Assembly: GCA_001643675.2 (NCBI GenBank)
Contig: LSRY02000005.1
Span: forward strand, 1,490,501 to 1,554,500
Direction of reading: 5' to 3'
Length of the DNA: 64,000 nt
Source of the DNA: Monocercomonoides exilis
Lineage: Eukaryota; Preaxostyla; Oxymonadida; Polymastigidae
Of this stretch, positions 42,553-52,836 are shown piece after piece (the stretch's first letter is position 1; each line of letters opens with the position of its first letter). The translations under genes and the position numbers were made by a program. A model generated the notes under the pieces. It made no database searches and was not told where the DNA came from. It saw only the letters and a program-made list of their open reading frames with translations.

Positions 42553-43167
42553 GTTGAGTTGATGTAATAGGTTAATGATTATTTGCCTGCACAGGGTGGA
42601 AAGGTTAAGCTGGACAGGAAATGTGAGTGATGATGTGGCTGGGAAATATTGGGTTAAATTGAAGTGCTGGAAGCGTGGTCCGGTAGTCTTGTAGTCCAGA
42701 TCTCTTTATTTCATTTGAAAAGAGCTGCCAACATGCCATTTCTGCAAACATGGGCATTTTTCCTTTAATTAGGAATGATTTTGAGGGTTATCATTTTATT
42801 TCGACTGTATAATCATTTTGCCACATTGCCACATGGTATCGTTGATAGCACACGTTCTATGTCATCATTTCAAGAAGAGATTTTTAACTTTTGATGGAAC
42901 AAGTGACTTGTTCTAACTTGTTCCGATATGATTTTCAGGGAAATATTATTAAATTTTCATGAAAATCGATGAAAAAGAAGTGAAAAATGGGTGAAAAACA
43001 GGTAAAAACAATTAATTGTCGGAACACGTGGAACGGAACAAGTGACCGTTGGGGTCACCGTTACACAAACCGACTTTTGTTCTGCCTGTTTTTTGTTTGT
43101 AATGAAAAATATATTTGTTTCAATTGTTTATTTTCGTTTTTGTTTGATTCAATGAAATTGTCAATGT
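42553..43167. other. Region between the virus-like ORFs with short palindromes
   Basis: Contains AACAAGTGACTTGTT (near 42898) and GTGACCGTTGGGGTCAC (near 43042), two short palindromes each next to GGAACAAG. The GGAACAAGTGAC string occurs twice. Could be part of a replication or termination region of the virus-like relic; no gene seen. Confidence 0.3.
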
Positions 43168-44890
43168 TTATAAACGTCTTTTCACAACATCTGTACACAT
43201 TACGGGGTTAGTGTCGTTGGAGTATTTTGTCTTTTGTCTCTCGTTGAATGTACCAATTTTGTTCGTTGAAGATGGAAATTTATTATGTGAACAATAGAGA
43301 GTGAAATTCTTATGTGAATCTATTGTTTTATCCCCAATTTTTTCTTCACATTTTCTCCAAAATCCCGAGTCATTGTTGTTAGCATCGTTTATGAATTCAT
43401 CAAACCACGCGTCGAATGAATCTTCGTTCGATTTTTGGATCCAGTTTAAGAACTCTGGCATCTCGAACCTTGTGTATGGCTTGAATGAAATCTTTTTGGA
43501 TATTTCATCAGACTCCCTGATATATTTGACAAAAGAGTTAACAAAGTTTTCATCCGTGAAGAATGCATTCCATAATTAATTCCATATTTCAACAGAATCT
43601 GCTCTCGGTGAAAGGATTCGTTCGATTGGATATTGACGTTTTTGAACTGCTTTGTTTGAGTTTATACGTGTAAATGATGAATTGTTTGTCGAGAAATCAC
43701 AATCGAAATACTGTGTGATGTTTTCGTCGTCTCTCGCCATTGATCTTGTTGATTGCAAATCATTATCCAGGATTTTGAATTCTTTGACAATAACTTTTAA
43801 ATCTTTTATTCGTGGAAGTTCGTCGAATTGTATCTGTAATTTGTTCGAAAGCAAAGATTTCGTTTGTTCTTTGCCCAATTGACTAAACATGACATTCACG
43901 GAGGAAAATTCATTATTATAAACCTTTGTCCTTAATGTTGACAGAAATCCTTTTCCTCCACATCCTTCAGCACCATATCAACCAAGTGAAATCTTCGTTC
44001 TCTTGTAGTTGTTTCTGAATCGCCATTGATCACGACCAAGGTCAAAGATGAATGTTGTTTCATCTGTGTATGTTGTTTTGAGAAAAACAAACATCTCTTC
44101 AACTTCTTGCTTCATGTCAATTTTTGGCTCTCTCATTCGGAATGTTGTGAAAACGTTTGGTTTATCGATAACAGGTGCAACTTCATCATGAACTTTGAGT
44201 TCAAAAAAATGCTCAACAAACAAGCTTTTGAGGGTGACAGTACCACCACTTGAACCTTTACTGATTATATATCGTTTCATTTGTTGTTCGAACCATTCTG
44301 CATCTCAAACATAATATTGGTCTTTTCTCACTCGCGCAATAACGTCTGTTGCTTCACTAATTGCGGCAAATATGTGAAGGATATTAGTGACAAGTTCAGC
44401 TTTAAACATGTTTTTTTCGCATTTTTTTTTACAAGATTATTGTACGTCTCAGTGCAAGATTCGAAATCAATAGTTCCCTTTTGGAACTACTCTTTTTAAT
44501 TATTGGAAACAAAGGGATCAAACTGTTTCAACAAGCTGAAAAATCAATTGTTTGTCATCTCTTGTTTGTAAAAATTCTGCTTATCATGTCAATTACCACA
44601 TCATCGTCTCCATTCATGTGAACACCTTTTCTGTTCCATTTACATAAGCATTCTTTCAGAAATTCTTCAGAAAAAGGACTAGACCTCAGAATCCCTAGCG
44701 TGAACATCAGATTATCGAATGTCGGCTCAAAGTTGTCCAGAAATTCGTTCATTTCATTGGACGTGAACAGAATTAAATCGTGACAATCATAAATTGTCCC
44801 GTCATCGTTTTCATGCTCGGCTTTTTGTTTATCTTTCTTCATGTCGTTAATCTCCAACGAAAATATCACACTCCATTCAATTGCAGTCAC
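43168..44890 (-). pseudogene. Virus-like superfamily-3 helicase (D5/DUF5906-type), decayed
   Basis: One minus-strand frame runs from about 44400 to 43168. It carries Walker A GAEGCGGKGF (43948-43974 plus adjacent bases), Walker B IQFDELP (about 43813-43836), then a sensor-like block around 43660-43720 ending in an Arg-rich QKRQYPIERI, the order seen in SF3 helicases of large DNA viruses and related elements. The frame is broken by two TGA codons (one at 43978, one near 44310) and a TAA at 43576. A different frame upstream (44890-44555) gives an acidic helical domain, probably the N-terminal part after a frameshift. I describe it as an old endogenous viral or virophage/Polinton-like copy in a protist genome. 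No capsid or polymerase gene is recognisable nearby. Confidence 0.7.
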
Positions 44891-44930
44891 AATTTTCTCA
44901 TTTCCCCTCGTCTAAATTATTTGAGTCGAT

Positions 44931-45139
44931 GGCTGATCCTATTTAAAATCACACTTTCGATCAAGTTTTGATCAAAATTTTTATCTCCATGGGATTTTTG
45001 TCAAAATTTGTTTCAGTAAAAGCAATAACATAAACAAAAAAAGTGTTCCCTATTGCAACTCATTTTCTTCAAAATCCCACTGAGATAAAAATTTTGATTT
45101 AAACTCGAACGATAGTATGATTCCAAAAAGGATAAGCCA
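44931..45139. mobile_element. MITE-like imperfect palindrome
   Basis: The left arm GGCTGATCCTATTTAAAATC (44931 onward) continues through GATCAAAATTTTTATCTC to about 45000. It is mirrored by the reverse complement of 45063-45139, which starts GGCTTATCC and contains ATCAAAATTTTTATCTC. Arms of about 70 bases enclose a centre of about 60 bases. Small size, long imperfect terminal repeats and no coding capacity fit a miniature inverted-repeat element. The flanking duplication, if any, is only AT. Confidence 0.65.
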
Positions 45140-45462
45140 TATTTCTTATTTCTTTTGATATATTCTTAAATATTGGAAAATTTCAATTTGAAATGAATTA
45201 TTATTTAAAAATTCTTTATTTCATCTATAGATAAAAAAAGGTTTCTTTTTCATTTCTTTTTTCATTTTCTTTTTCCATTTTCTTTTATTTTTTTGTTCAT
45301 TCTTTGAAATAATCCTTATTGACAAATTCAGAAATTTTTGAAGAGCACATAAAGATTAAAAAAAGAGGTAAAAGAAGTTTTGAAATGAAAGACACTTCTC
45401 TGACATAAACTTGTAAATATTTCAAATCAATAAAATAATATTTTTTCAACAGAAAAAAATAA

Positions 45463-48400
45463 TCACATTTCTGAAAGAGTCTGCTCAATTGTTTTATCAA
45501 CAATTTCAATATCTGATGTTTCACAGTTCTCATTAGTAATTAATGAAAGCTTTGTTAAAGATAAATACAGCAATCTTTTCTCCTGTGACACTGCATCTGA
45601 CAACATGGTTGCATTTTGATTTGGCACAACATTTTTCAAATTTGACGTTGGCTCAGTTACAAAAGAAGTCTCAGTATTTGGATCATATCCATTACAATGT
45701 AGCTTTTGATCAATTGCAGAAAGTGTCTGAAGTGTTTTCTCCGCTTCGCTCCATTCTTTTTCTTGAACCAAATAAATCCAGTGCAAGTCTGGATGGTCCC
45801 TTAGAAACGCATCTAATTCTTCCTTTAGCTGTTCGGGAAGATGAAGAAGTGAATAAACTCTTCCAGAAATCAGCCAGCGGCTCAGCACATATTGTACAAG
45901 TCCGACTTTTCTCAGTGGTGTTTCTTTTTCCTGATGTTTTCCATTTCCGGGCATCATGAACTGGATAAGTAAATCTTCATCATGAAGCAAAGTGCAACAT
46001 TCATAAAGAAGTTGCTTGTCGCAATAGCGAACAGAAAGCCTGATAACTGTATTGTACTGTTTGGCTTCCTTCAGAGGCAACAAAAGACGACTGCGCAAAG
46101 CAGAGAATGTGGATTCAGAGAGCAGTTGTTGTCTTTCGGAATCGCTAACAAATAATCCTTTTTGAATTGAATGAGATGTGAATCTATTTAGTACAGAATG
46201 CAAGCAGAAATTAACAAGGATTTCAAAGTCTGCACGTAAGCAAGAGAACTTTTGCAAATGAATGCTATTTAGCACTTGAGAATGTTGTGAGTCATTCATC
46301 AACACAGAAGAACAAGAAGAAGTATTTCCCTGTGTCAAAGAAGGAAAAGAAAATTGGTTGCTTCCTCTGCGCATAAACACTGCAAATGCTTCGCAAAGCA
46401 TGCAAAGTTCTTGAACAGAAAATTCTTGGGTGTTCCACATCTTGTTCAACAGAGAAGCATTCTTAGAGATGCAGAAAGGCAAAGACAGTTCCTCCTCTTC
46501 CAGCTTTGCTTCTGAAATTGGGTTTTGTATATCAATCGCAGAATCCGTTTGCTGAAGTGAAAGTGAGGTGCTTACATTCTTTTTAGAGTCAAAAGAAAGA
46601 TGAAACTGTTCAGAATTCCACCATTGATCCTCACAAATCGACGCCCTCCTGAATTTTTCAGATTGAGAGCAGACTGCCGCGCCTAAACGTGAGCAGCAGA
46701 GTGAAGTCAGCGCAACAACTTCGCTCAGAGGCAGCTTTAAGTCACTGGAAAGCTGAAGCAATGCAGATCTGAATAATGTTTTTGTTCTTTTCAGGCTTGT
46801 TGAAGATGAGAAGAGAGACTTGAAGTTATCAGAAGGCACTGAAGAAATTTCAGAAGAAGATGATGACAACGATGAAGAAGGGGAAGATGCAATCATTTTT
46901 TCATTTTCTTTATCGCTTTCGAAAGATTGTGATGCGCAAGAATCATTCACCATTTGAGAAGCTGTCCCAACGCAACAAGCAAGAGGGCATATGAACTCAA
47001 CAACATTTTGCTCATTCAGGAAGAACTGCTCAAACATCTTTACCCAATCAACTTCTGAAATTGTTGCTTCAAAATCTCCCTTTGAAATGGTGTTTGAGCT
47101 GTTTTTGCTGAATTTTTGATCAGATGAAAGTTGCAAAGCACATTTCACACAGATGCTAAACAATCTGCAAAGCACAATATGCTCGGCCTCTTCAAAGGAA
47201 CATTTTCCAACAGCAACAGATCCATTCAAGAAACCTATCTCATTGCTCTTACTCATCGCTTGCTGTGTTGAAGATGCATTCAAAGAAGAAGAAGAAGGAG
47301 AAGAAAAAGATGACGAAGAAGAAGGCGAGAACAAAAATGGTGAAGAAAGGGAAGAACTTGAAGTACTACCAAACACGAAATTCTCTCCAGGAACAATACG
47401 GCGAGACAAAAAGAAGTGCTGATCTTGTTTTTTCCTCAACTCCTCTTTCTTTCTGCTCTCTTCTTCTTTCTTTGCTTCTACAAATTCAAACGATTTCACA
47501 ACGCAATTCCCCAAAACAAGAAACATTTGCAGCTTTTCAGTTGTCTGCTGCAACTTGAGTCTGTGCGAAAATGACAGAAAAGCAAGCAATTTCGTGCTGC
47601 TCAAAAGAGGAAACGAAGAAGAGGAAGAAGAAGAAAGAGAAGAGCAGTCAAAATAAAATGGAACAGAAAGAAAAGAAATGAAGTGTTCCAGAAGTTGCAG
47701 TTTGTGTCTGATGAGTGCAAGAGAATGTCGAAGTGTGTTTGAAAGAGTGTTTTTGGCAGTTTGCTCAAACGGTTGATGTGTGGAACGATATGAAATGAGT
47801 TCGTTGGAGGAATGAAAAGGCACAACTGAAGAAGATATCGTTGCTGATGAAGAGGAAGAGGAGGAAGAAGAAGATGGAGAAGAAAGCATAAATGAATCGG
47901 TTGTGTCGATTGAAACAGATGGAGAAGCTGTAGAAGAAGAAGTAGAAGAAGAAGATGCTGATGATGTGTCTGCATCTGCAGTATTCACTACCAGATTCAG
48001 GAGATGGAACAAGAGCAGAGGAAGAAGCACAGACAGGAATTTAACTGCATTTTGCGGGTTCTCAAAACAGCACAAATCAGAACGAGGATCCAAATACTGT
48101 TTGAGCGAAGGGGGAATCGAGGTAAAGTCGATGAGATGAAGAGATGGCAGTCCGCAGAACGAGACAGAAAGCGCATTAACCAAAGCATCAGTGAAGAAAC
48201 TGTTGTTTATCGAAGTGTGGCTGCTTCTCTGCCTCAAAGAAAGAGAAGATGAAGAAGAAGAAAAGTGTGACTCTGCAATGCTTTTCCTTGGATCGGTATC
48301 CGAACTCAAAGCAGACTCAAACAAAGCAAGTGAATCGCTTGAAGGAAGGAAAAGATGGAAGAAGAAAGAAGACAGAATCTTCTCTGCTTCTCCTTGTCTT

Positions 48401-51400
48401 TGCAAGCTAACAGCAAAAAAGGCCTGCCTCAGCACAAGAAGTGCAGAAACAGCCCATTCTTTGAATGTGAGTGTGGAAGAAGAGCACGCTGCATACAGCG
48501 AGGAGTAATCAACATCTCTCAGCAGAGGCAGCTCAATCGACACATTCGCCTCCTCCGAACCAGATAAAACAGGTGAAGAAAGCGAAATAACTGTCTTTAG
48601 CGGCTGGCTCTGGACAAAGCTGTCGCTGCGTTGCTTCACCAGCCTGCGTTTGACTGCTGATTCGTCTGTGTTTGTTGAAGGCTCATTCAACTGGCCAATC
48701 AAACGAGGGAACTGCGGATGAACAGCTGTTGATTGAGCTTTTTCAGAAGTCAATGAGTTCAGAATGGGCAGAGCAGACAAAGTGACGGAAGGACTAAGAA
48801 AAGTGCGAGATGTTGAATTACATGAAGCAGGAGGCAATGCAGAAGAGGCGATTTGATAGCTGCTAAGGTCTTTGTCATTTGGGCGATAGATAAGCATTCC
48901 AAATGGAAGGCACAGCAGAAAATGAAGAGTTTCTGTTTCGTTGTTATCTTCTTCTTCTTCCTTTGCATTTGTAGTATCGCATTCCTTTTCATATGACTTA
49001 GAATTCCTTTTTGAAGAAGAATCTGATGAGTCCATCAAATCTTCTTTTTTCGCACTATTTTTGATTTCTGAACGAGGAAATAGCGAGCACAGCAGCGCCT
49101 TCTTCTTCATCTCTGAAACAGCCTCCAAAAGACGCTCACAAACAGTCTTTGATTCATTTCTGCTGTTTCCAGCTCGAAGAAATGAAGAAGGAACAGAAAC
49201 AGCATATCCGCTGAACAGCGGGCAGTCAGACGAGAAGGTGAGAGACAAAGAACGAAGTGGTGAATAAGAGGGAAGAAGAGAAGAAGAACTGAAAGATGAT
49301 GTTGACGATGATGAAATCAAAGATGTGCCAATTGCATCTCCACAGCCTGACCACAATCCCCCGCTGAACGGAGACTCAGGAAGTGAAGGAGAAGACGCAA
49401 GCAGAAGAACAGAGCTGTTGAAGGCAGATATTTCAGAGCGCAACTGTTGTGGCTGGCTGAATCCGTGCGAAAGGAGACGAGCTGATATTTCTGGCATAAG
49501 AAGACTCAAAGGTCTTTTCCCAAACGTGAAAGTTCTGCTTCTGCTGGATGCGTTTGGTTCAGTTGAAAGATTGCAGACTGAATTGCAAACATTGGAAGAT
49601 GATGAAACATTTGATAATGAAGAAGAGCATAATGATGACGATGAAGATGAAAAAGAAGACGAAGATGATGAAGATGAATAAGAACTTAAAGAGCCACAGA
49701 CAGACTGAGCATCGTTGGAGTATCTGTCCAATGATGAGTCAGTTGCTATCAGATAGTCAGTGTGAGGTGTGAGTGCATCCACAACACTTTCAGATGGAGA
49801 AGAAGGAACAGCCAAATGTTGAGAAGATGAGCAAGGTGATGGAGAAGATAAAGAAGAAGAAGAAGAAGAAGACATTGAAGAAGGTAATGCTGCTGAATCT
49901 GCATTTGAGGTTATGAGATTGGATGCTGGTGAAATGTTTTCAGTGTTCATATTGAAAGACGATGACAACGTCGGAGAAGAAGAAGCAGAAGAAAGAAGTG
50001 ACGAAGAAGAAGAACATGACGATGATGATGACAAAGCTGTATTATTCAAAGGCGCCTGCTGTTTGTGCTCATCACAAATCTGCTCTGTGTAATTCAGCTT
50101 CAAAATCTGCGATGAGAACAAGAAAGGAATGATGCTGAATCCGTCTGATGAATCAGCCCCTTTCTTTGACTTCTCTTCAAAATCAACATTTTCCAGCTGA
50201 ACTATCTTTCTTCCCTTGCTGTATTCAATCGCCTCAGCCAGCGACGAAGAGTTCGAAGCAGCAAAAAGATCATCGTTTGCAATTGAAACCACATAAAACT
50301 CTCTCATCATCGATGCTCCTTCCACAGCAACTGTTGGGGTGATGCTGAAGAGCACATGTGCTGTCTGCGGCTCTGCCCGCTCTCTGAACGGCTTGCTGCG
50401 CCATTTTTGCAGCGCCTCAGGAACTTTTGGCGGGTTTGCATGAGTTGACTGTGAATGAGGCTGCTTCTGTGAAGATGTCGATGAAGATGAAGAAGAACAT
50501 GATGATGATGCTGATGAACGGTGCGAAAGCTGTTTGATTTTCTTCACAAGCGAAGTGAAAGCAGACAAGCCAGTTGCAAATGAAGAGTTGCTCTTTGCAT
50601 TTTTGTTGGGAGTTGCTTCTTCTTCGCTGCTGTCGCTCCATTCGCTGCAGAAGTCGTCTGATTCGCTGCTGTTCTGCTTTTCTGCTTCAGTCGATTCTTC
50701 ATCAGAGAAAGTGTCTTCTTCTGAGCTTTCTGAAGCATCTGCTGACTCTTCTCTTTCGCGAGAGTGCCATCTGCCATTGCCTTCTTCTTCCTCCTCCTCT
50801 TTTGTTCTTCTTTTCATTTTTGTGTTTCTGATCTGGTGTGCTTTTATTCTTCCCTCGTTTCTTCCTCTTCTCTGTCTCTCTGATTTGATCCTTTGCAATC
50901 TCCTCTCTCTTTCAATTTCCTTTTCTTTCCTTCTTTCCTCTTCTTCGTCTCTTATCAAACTCTCGCTTTTCCTTTCCCTTTCCAACGACAAGTCCAGCAA
51001 GCTGATACAAAATGGAATGTGTTTCAGTTCAGAATCGGCATTCAGCAGAGTTCGACGCAACGCATTTTCCAAAGGAACTTCAAACAGATGCTGCGCAGAA
51101 GAGGCAAGTGGCTGCTTAATCGGAGGAGCAGTATAAAATACTGCTGATGGAATATTTTCTTGCTGTTGCATGTCATCCCAATTCTGATTTTGTTCCGAAC
51201 ATGAAAACCCCTTTCGGTATTCATATTCGTCTATGTCTTCTTCTTCTTTCTCTTCTTTCTCTTCTTCTTCGCTTTCTGAATATCTAACGATCTTTCGCAA
51301 ATCCTTCTTCAATTCTTCAAGTTCCATGCTGCTTTTCTTCATCATGGAGTTCCTTCTGTTTCTTTCTTCATCAAACAAATCACTTTTGAAGATCTTCCTT

Positions 51401-52446
51401 GTTCTTTCTTTCTTTCCATCATCCATTTTAACTGCGTATCTCGTGAGACTCAACTTTGGGATCAGCGTAAGCGAACCTTCGTCCAAGCTCCATCCGCTCA
51501 ATGAAGAGGAAGTCAAAACATAAATGCATCTTGGCTGAAACGGTGTTAGCGAGCAAACTTTCATTTCAGATAAATTAAATGTATCTGCATCCAATTGTTT
51601 CCCAAAACTATAGCCGAGATCAAAACTATTTGGATGTTTGATATTCGGTACTGCTGACGAGACAGCCATTTTCACTGGAGAATTTTGTTGAATTCTCATC
51701 TGACTTTGAACTCTTGAAGAAAAAGCATCTGCAAGTCTCATGTGCCAAAAAGAATAAACAATTTCTGACACTCTAACTCGGATGTCTGATAAATTATTGT
51801 TAATCATTGGTGATAATTTCTGAAGCGTTGTTTGGCAGAAATGATCATGTGAAAATTGAAGTTGAAACAATCTGCACTGCGATGTCAGAATAACGTGTCC
51901 ACTTGGTTCGCATTCCTTTATTGAATGAATGATTTCATGTTTTGAAAAATTTAAAGAAAGTTTAACTCTGATAATAATCTGGGGTTGTTTTAAAGGTGTT
52001 GTTGAGTAAATTACAGATCCATCTGAAAATGCAAATAAAAAAGCATTTCCCACAGAGCAGGCAACATCAACCAAATATGAGTATGGTAATGAATCTTTTA
52101 ATTCATCATTAAAAAAACACTCGGAATTTGAAAAGTCAAATTTAACAGGAATAGGATTTGGATCAAACGCAGGCCAAATGTAGCAAACATAATCGTAAGA
52201 AACCCAACAAAAAATTGTCGAATTGAAATTTTCTAAATGAAAGGAAGGACTACAACCCAATGAAGAATTGAAGAAAGTAGGAAAAATCGAATATGAGTCA
52301 GATTGTTCAAAAAAGCCAGTACGAATCCTTTCAGGATGATCACATGATAAAACAAATTGCATTATATCATTGTGCAAAAATGAAAAAACTGAGATTCCGT
52401 GATCATCAAAATAACCGTGGATTTCTGTTAAATCAAATTCATGCAT
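45463..52446 (-). CDS. Nup133-like nucleoporin, very large
   Basis: Nup133 is a scaffold subunit of the Y-shaped (Nup84/Nup107) complex of the nuclear pore. The 2327-residue protein (from the first ATG, 52444-52446) has a beta-propeller-like N-terminal part (for example LVDVACSVGNAFLFAFSDGS). Then come long Ser-rich, acidic and basic linkers, and a C-terminal alpha-solenoid ending ELDAFLRDHPDLHWIYLVQE, AEKTLQTLSA and KRLLYLSLTKLSLI. That end closely recalls the Nup133 C-terminus, where a LxWLxxI-like box is followed by KKTLLxLSKLA. It is about twice the usual length because of low-complexity insertions (Ser runs, a Glu/Lys block near residue 400). It ends on TGA at 45463. The propeller seems to lack its first strands, so an upstream exon is likely. 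Propeller assignment is softer than the C-terminal one. Confidence 0.78.
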   Translation of the reverse strand: MHEFDLTEIHGYFDDHGISVFSFLHNDIMQFVLSCDHPERIRTGFFEQSDSYSIFPTFFNSSLGCSPSFHLENFNSTIFCWVSYDYVCYIWPAFDPNPIPVKFDFSNSECFFNDELKDSLPYSYLVDVACSVGNAFLFAFSDGSVIYSTTPLKQPQIIIRVKLSLNFSKHEIIHSIKECEPSGHVILTSQCRLFQLQFSHDHFCQTTLQKLSPMINNNLSDIRVRVSEIVYSFWHMRLADAFSSRVQSQMRIQQNSPVKMAVSSAVPNIKHPNSFDLGYSFGKQLDADTFNLSEMKVCSLTPFQPRCIYVLTSSSLSGWSLDEGSLTLIPKLSLTRYAVKMDDGKKERTRKIFKSDLFDEERNRRNSMMKKSSMELEELKKDLRKIVRYSESEEEEKEEKEEEDIDEYEYRKGFSCSEQNQNWDDMQQQENIPSAVFYTAPPIKQPLASSAQHLFEVPLENALRRTLLNADSELKHIPFCISLLDLSLERERKSESLIRDEEEERRKEKEIERERRLQRIKSERQRRGRNEGRIKAHQIRNTKMKRRTKEEEEEEGNGRWHSREREESADASESSEEDTFSDEESTEAEKQNSSESDDFCSEWSDSSEEEATPNKNAKSNSSFATGLSAFTSLVKKIKQLSHRSSASSSCSSSSSSTSSQKQPHSQSTHANPPKVPEALQKWRSKPFRERAEPQTAHVLFSITPTVAVEGASMMREFYVVSIANDDLFAASNSSSLAEAIEYSKGRKIVQLENVDFEEKSKKGADSSDGFSIIPFLFSSQILKLNYTEQICDEHKQQAPLNNTALSSSSSCSSSSSLLSSASSSPTLSSSFNMNTENISPASNLITSNADSAALPSSMSSSSSSSLSSPSPCSSSQHLAVPSSPSESVVDALTPHTDYLIATDSSLDRYSNDAQSVCGSLSSYSSSSSSSSFSSSSSSLCSSSLSNVSSSSNVCNSVCNLSTEPNASSRSRTFTFGKRPLSLLMPEISARLLSHGFSQPQQLRSEISAFNSSVLLLASSPSLPESPFSGGLWSGCGDAIGTSLISSSSTSSFSSSSLLPSYSPLRSLSLTFSSDCPLFSGYAVSVPSSFLRAGNSRNESKTVCERLLEAVSEMKKKALLCSLFPRSEIKNSAKKEDLMDSSDSSSKRNSKSYEKECDTTNAKEEEEDNNETETLHFLLCLPFGMLIYRPNDKDLSSYQIASSALPPASCNSTSRTFLSPSVTLSALPILNSLTSEKAQSTAVHPQFPRLIGQLNEPSTNTDESAVKRRLVKQRSDSFVQSQPLKTVISLSSPVLSGSEEANVSIELPLLRDVDYSSLYAACSSSTLTFKEWAVSALLVLRQAFFAVSLQRQGEAEKILSSFFFHLFLPSSDSLALFESALSSDTDPRKSIAESHFSSSSSSLSLRQRSSHTSINNSFFTDALVNALSVSFCGLPSLHLIDFTSIPPSLKQYLDPRSDLCCFENPQNAVKFLSVLLPLLLFHLLNLVVNTADADTSSASSSSTSSSTASPSVSIDTTDSFMLSSPSSSSSSSSSSATISSSVVPFHSSNELISYRSTHQPFEQTAKNTLSNTLRHSLALIRHKLQLLEHFISFLSVPFYFDCSSLSSSSSSSFPLLSSTKLLAFLSFSHRLKLQQTTEKLQMFLVLGNCVVKSFEFVEAKKEEESRKKEELRKKQDQHFFLSRRIVPGENFVFGSTSSSSLSSPFLFSPSSSSSFSSPSSSSLNASSTQQAMSKSNEIGFLNGSVAVGKCSFEEAEHIVLCRLFSICVKCALQLSSDQKFSKNSSNTISKGDFEATISEVDWVKMFEQFFLNEQNVVEFICPLACCVGTASQMVNDSCASQSFESDKENEKMIASSPSSSLSSSSSEISSVPSDNFKSLFSSSTSLKRTKTLFRSALLQLSSDLKLPLSEVVALTSLCCSRLGAAVCSQSEKFRRASICEDQWWNSEQFHLSFDSKKNVSTSLSLQQTDSAIDIQNPISEAKLEEEELSLPFCISKNASLLNKMWNTQEFSVQELCMLCEAFAVFMRRGSNQFSFPSLTQGNTSSCSSVLMNDSQHSQVLNSIHLQKFSCLRADFEILVNFCLHSVLNRFTSHSIQKGLFVSDSERQQLLSESTFSALRSRLLLPLKEAKQYNTVIRLSVRYCDKQLLYECCTLLHDEDLLIQFMMPGNGKHQEKETPLRKVGLVQYVLSRWLISGRVYSLLHLPEQLKEELDAFLRDHPDLHWIYLVQEKEWSEAEKTLQTLSAIDQKLHCNGYDPNTETSFVTEPTSNLKNVVPNQNATMLSDAVSQEKRLLYLSLTKLSLITNENCETSDIEIVDKTIEQTLSEM

Positions 52447-52500
52447 AATAAAATTTGTATCAATGGTTAAGTTGATCAAATGTTGTTTTTCAATAGCTTT

Positions 52501-52836
52501 CTATTGTTTCGGTGAAAATGATAAATTATGTATACAAACAAGTTGTAACAAACAGTTTCTCTTATTTATTGAAACTTCAACATAGGAAAATTTATCACTC
52601 ATTCTTTCAAGATGAATTAAATAAAAAATAAAAAAAATTAATAATTGAAAATGTGATGATTTGGAATTCTCACTAACATCGACACCATCTCCTGTATTAT
52701 CAATATCTTCGTGGTGATTGTCACTATCTTTTTGATCAATTTGCCGAACATTTGCTTCAGAATTTGCCTTTTCTTTCATTCTTATTTGACAGAAGCTAAA
52801 ACTGAATCCCGACAATAATGGCCTTTTTTTATTCAA
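52501..52836 (-). other. Possible upstream exon of the Nup133-like gene
   Basis: A minus-strand open stretch just upstream includes acidic VRQIDQKDSDNHHEDIDNTG and then KFSYVEVSINKRNCLLQL before a stop. A 39-base intron GTTTGTATACATAA...CAATAG would join LLQL in phase 0 to KAIEKQHLINLTID, which precedes the first ATG of the main ORF in the same frame. The second part could be the missing first propeller strand. The intron does not match the USP intron well, so this stays tentative. Confidence 0.3.

Noticed and set aside
42370-44890. TGA read as Trp or TAG/TAA read as Gln (alternative genetic code)
   Set aside because: In-frame stops in relics would fit such a code, but alpha-tubulin ends on TAG, the giant gene on TAA and the nucleoporin on TGA at sensible places, and Trp is encoded by TGG in all intact genes. 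Decay explains the stops.
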